From: Rhodanobacter sp. OK091
GTDB lineage: Bacteria; Pseudomonadota; Gammaproteobacteria; Xanthomonadales; Rhodanobacteraceae
Assembly (NCBI RefSeq): GCF_900142825.1
Contig: NZ_FRCH01000002.1
Coordinates: 310,001 to 374,000, forward strand
DNA length: 64,000 bases
Direction of reading: 5' to 3'
Part shown: positions 63,511 to 64,000 of the stretch, one piece after another
How positions within the stretch are numbered: position 1 is the stretch's first letter
Layout: every line of letters starts with the position of its first letter
Made by a program: the position numbers and the translations under genes
Notes under the pieces: generated by a model
Seen by the model: the letters and a program-made list of their open reading frames with translations, nothing else
Told to the model about the DNA's origin: nothing
Databases searched by the model: none

Positions 63511-64000
63511 ATGCCTACGCTGACCCTCGCCACCCAGTTCCTGCATGTCCTCGCCGCCGGCCTGCTGATGATCTCGTTCGGCATGCTGGCGCAGCGGCGC
63601 ACGCGCAGCCTCATCGTGCTGCTGGCGTGGCAGGGCGCGGTGCTGACCGCATCGACGCTGCTGGTGGCGATCAGTGCGCACTTGCCGGACCTGTACTACT
63701 CCGCCGCGTTGACTCTGGTGGAAAAAGTCTGGCTGATGCCGTGGATCCTGATGCGGCTCATGCGTCGCCTGGGTATCGAGGGCGACAGCGATCCGCTGGT
63801 GAATATTCCGACCCTGATGCTGGTGGGGCTGGGGCTGGTGATCTTCGCGTTCGGGTTGGCCCAGCCGATCAGTTCGCTGGCCACCACGGTGACCCGGCAG
63901 ACCCTGGGCATCGCCATGGCCGTCATCCTGCTGGCCTTCCTGATGATGATCGCGCGGCACAAGGCGGTCACCCAGGTGATCGGCTTCCTGGCGATGGAAA
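63511..64000 (+). CDS. hyfE: Hydrogenase-4 component E-like protein, partial
   Basis: An open frame from the ATG at 63511 to the window edge (163 codons), cut off at 3'. It is a multi-helix membrane protein with 'LTLATQFLHVLAAGLLMISF', a positively charged loop 'LAQRRTRSLIVLLAW', 'VEKVWLMPWILMRLMRRLG' and 'VTQVIGFLAMEN', the HyfE pattern related to NuoK with an extension. It follows hyfC by 3 bp in the usual hyfB-C-E order. Later genes (hyfF to hyfI) should follow outside the window. Confidence 0.85.
   Translation, partial: MPTLTLATQFLHVLAAGLLMISFGMLAQRRTRSLIVLLAWQGAVLTASTLLVAISAHLPDLYYSAALTLVEKVWLMPWILMRLMRRLGIEGDSDPLVNIPTLMLVGLGLVIFAFGLAQPISSLATTVTRQTLGIAMAVILLAFLMMIARHKAVTQVIGFLAME

Overview
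The window looks like a chromosomal segment of a high-GC gammaproteobacterium of the Xanthomonadales, most likely Rhodanobacteraceae (Rhodanobacter/Dyella type). The clues are the ald-ftsK-lolA-rarA-serS neighbourhood, a ccoNOQP cluster, a quinol-dependent NO reductase, and palindromic intergenic repeats of the kind seen in this order. The genus is an inference from gene content and style, not from a database match.

Layout. 1-7,400: a partial unknown gene, a YjbR-family and a VOC-family gene, a DUF2058 gene, xseA, a phospholipase D/cardiolipin synthase-like gene and an acetyl-CoA hydrolase/transferase-like gene. The last ends in a 0.7-kb multi-hairpin palindrome. 7,400-13,450: a cbb3 oxidase operon, ccoN-O-Q-P-fixH-like-ccoI-ccoS on the minus strand, behind an ANR/FNR box. 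13,600-23,300: housekeeping genes (ispG, an HD-GYP gene, aat, an acyltransferase-fold gene, trxB, ald, ftsK, lolA). 23,300-36,250: a large periplasmic-propeller diguanylate cyclase, rarA, a MocR-type regulator that lacks the PLP lysine, a HAF-repeat protein, small genes, serS, a CHAD protein, tRNA-Ser(UGA) and an M23 peptidase. 36,470-39,050: an ECF sigma factor with a SnoaL-like tail and two SDR genes sharing a putative ECF promoter. 39,100-46,300: an ANR/FNR-linked Cyc2-like fused cytochrome-porin with a cytochrome c4, a convergent qNor gene, then a Fur-box-linked cupredoxin/FTR1 iron-uptake set. 46,500-59,000: a 2OG-Fe(II) oxygenase and an assimilatory nitrate/nitrite gene set, with two near-identical NtrC plus sigma-54 promoter modules and an in-frame nirB'-'nirD relic. 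59,000-64,000: a ribbon-helix-helix protein, an unknown protein, and the start of a hydrogenase-4-like membrane arm (hyfB, hyfC, hyfE).

Together the genes suggest a facultative denitrifier. It has a high-affinity oxidase and NO reductase under ANR/DNR-type control, nitrogen-limitation control of nitrate assimilation through NtrC/sigma-54, and iron-responsive uptake. The most unusual items are the modular palindrome with covarying stems (6706-7412), the relic nirB'-'nirD open frame translationally coupled to the nas reductase gene, the paired ECF promoters, the Cyc2-like cytochrome-porin locus, and the MocR protein without its lysine. All functional assignments come from reading the sequence; no search was run.
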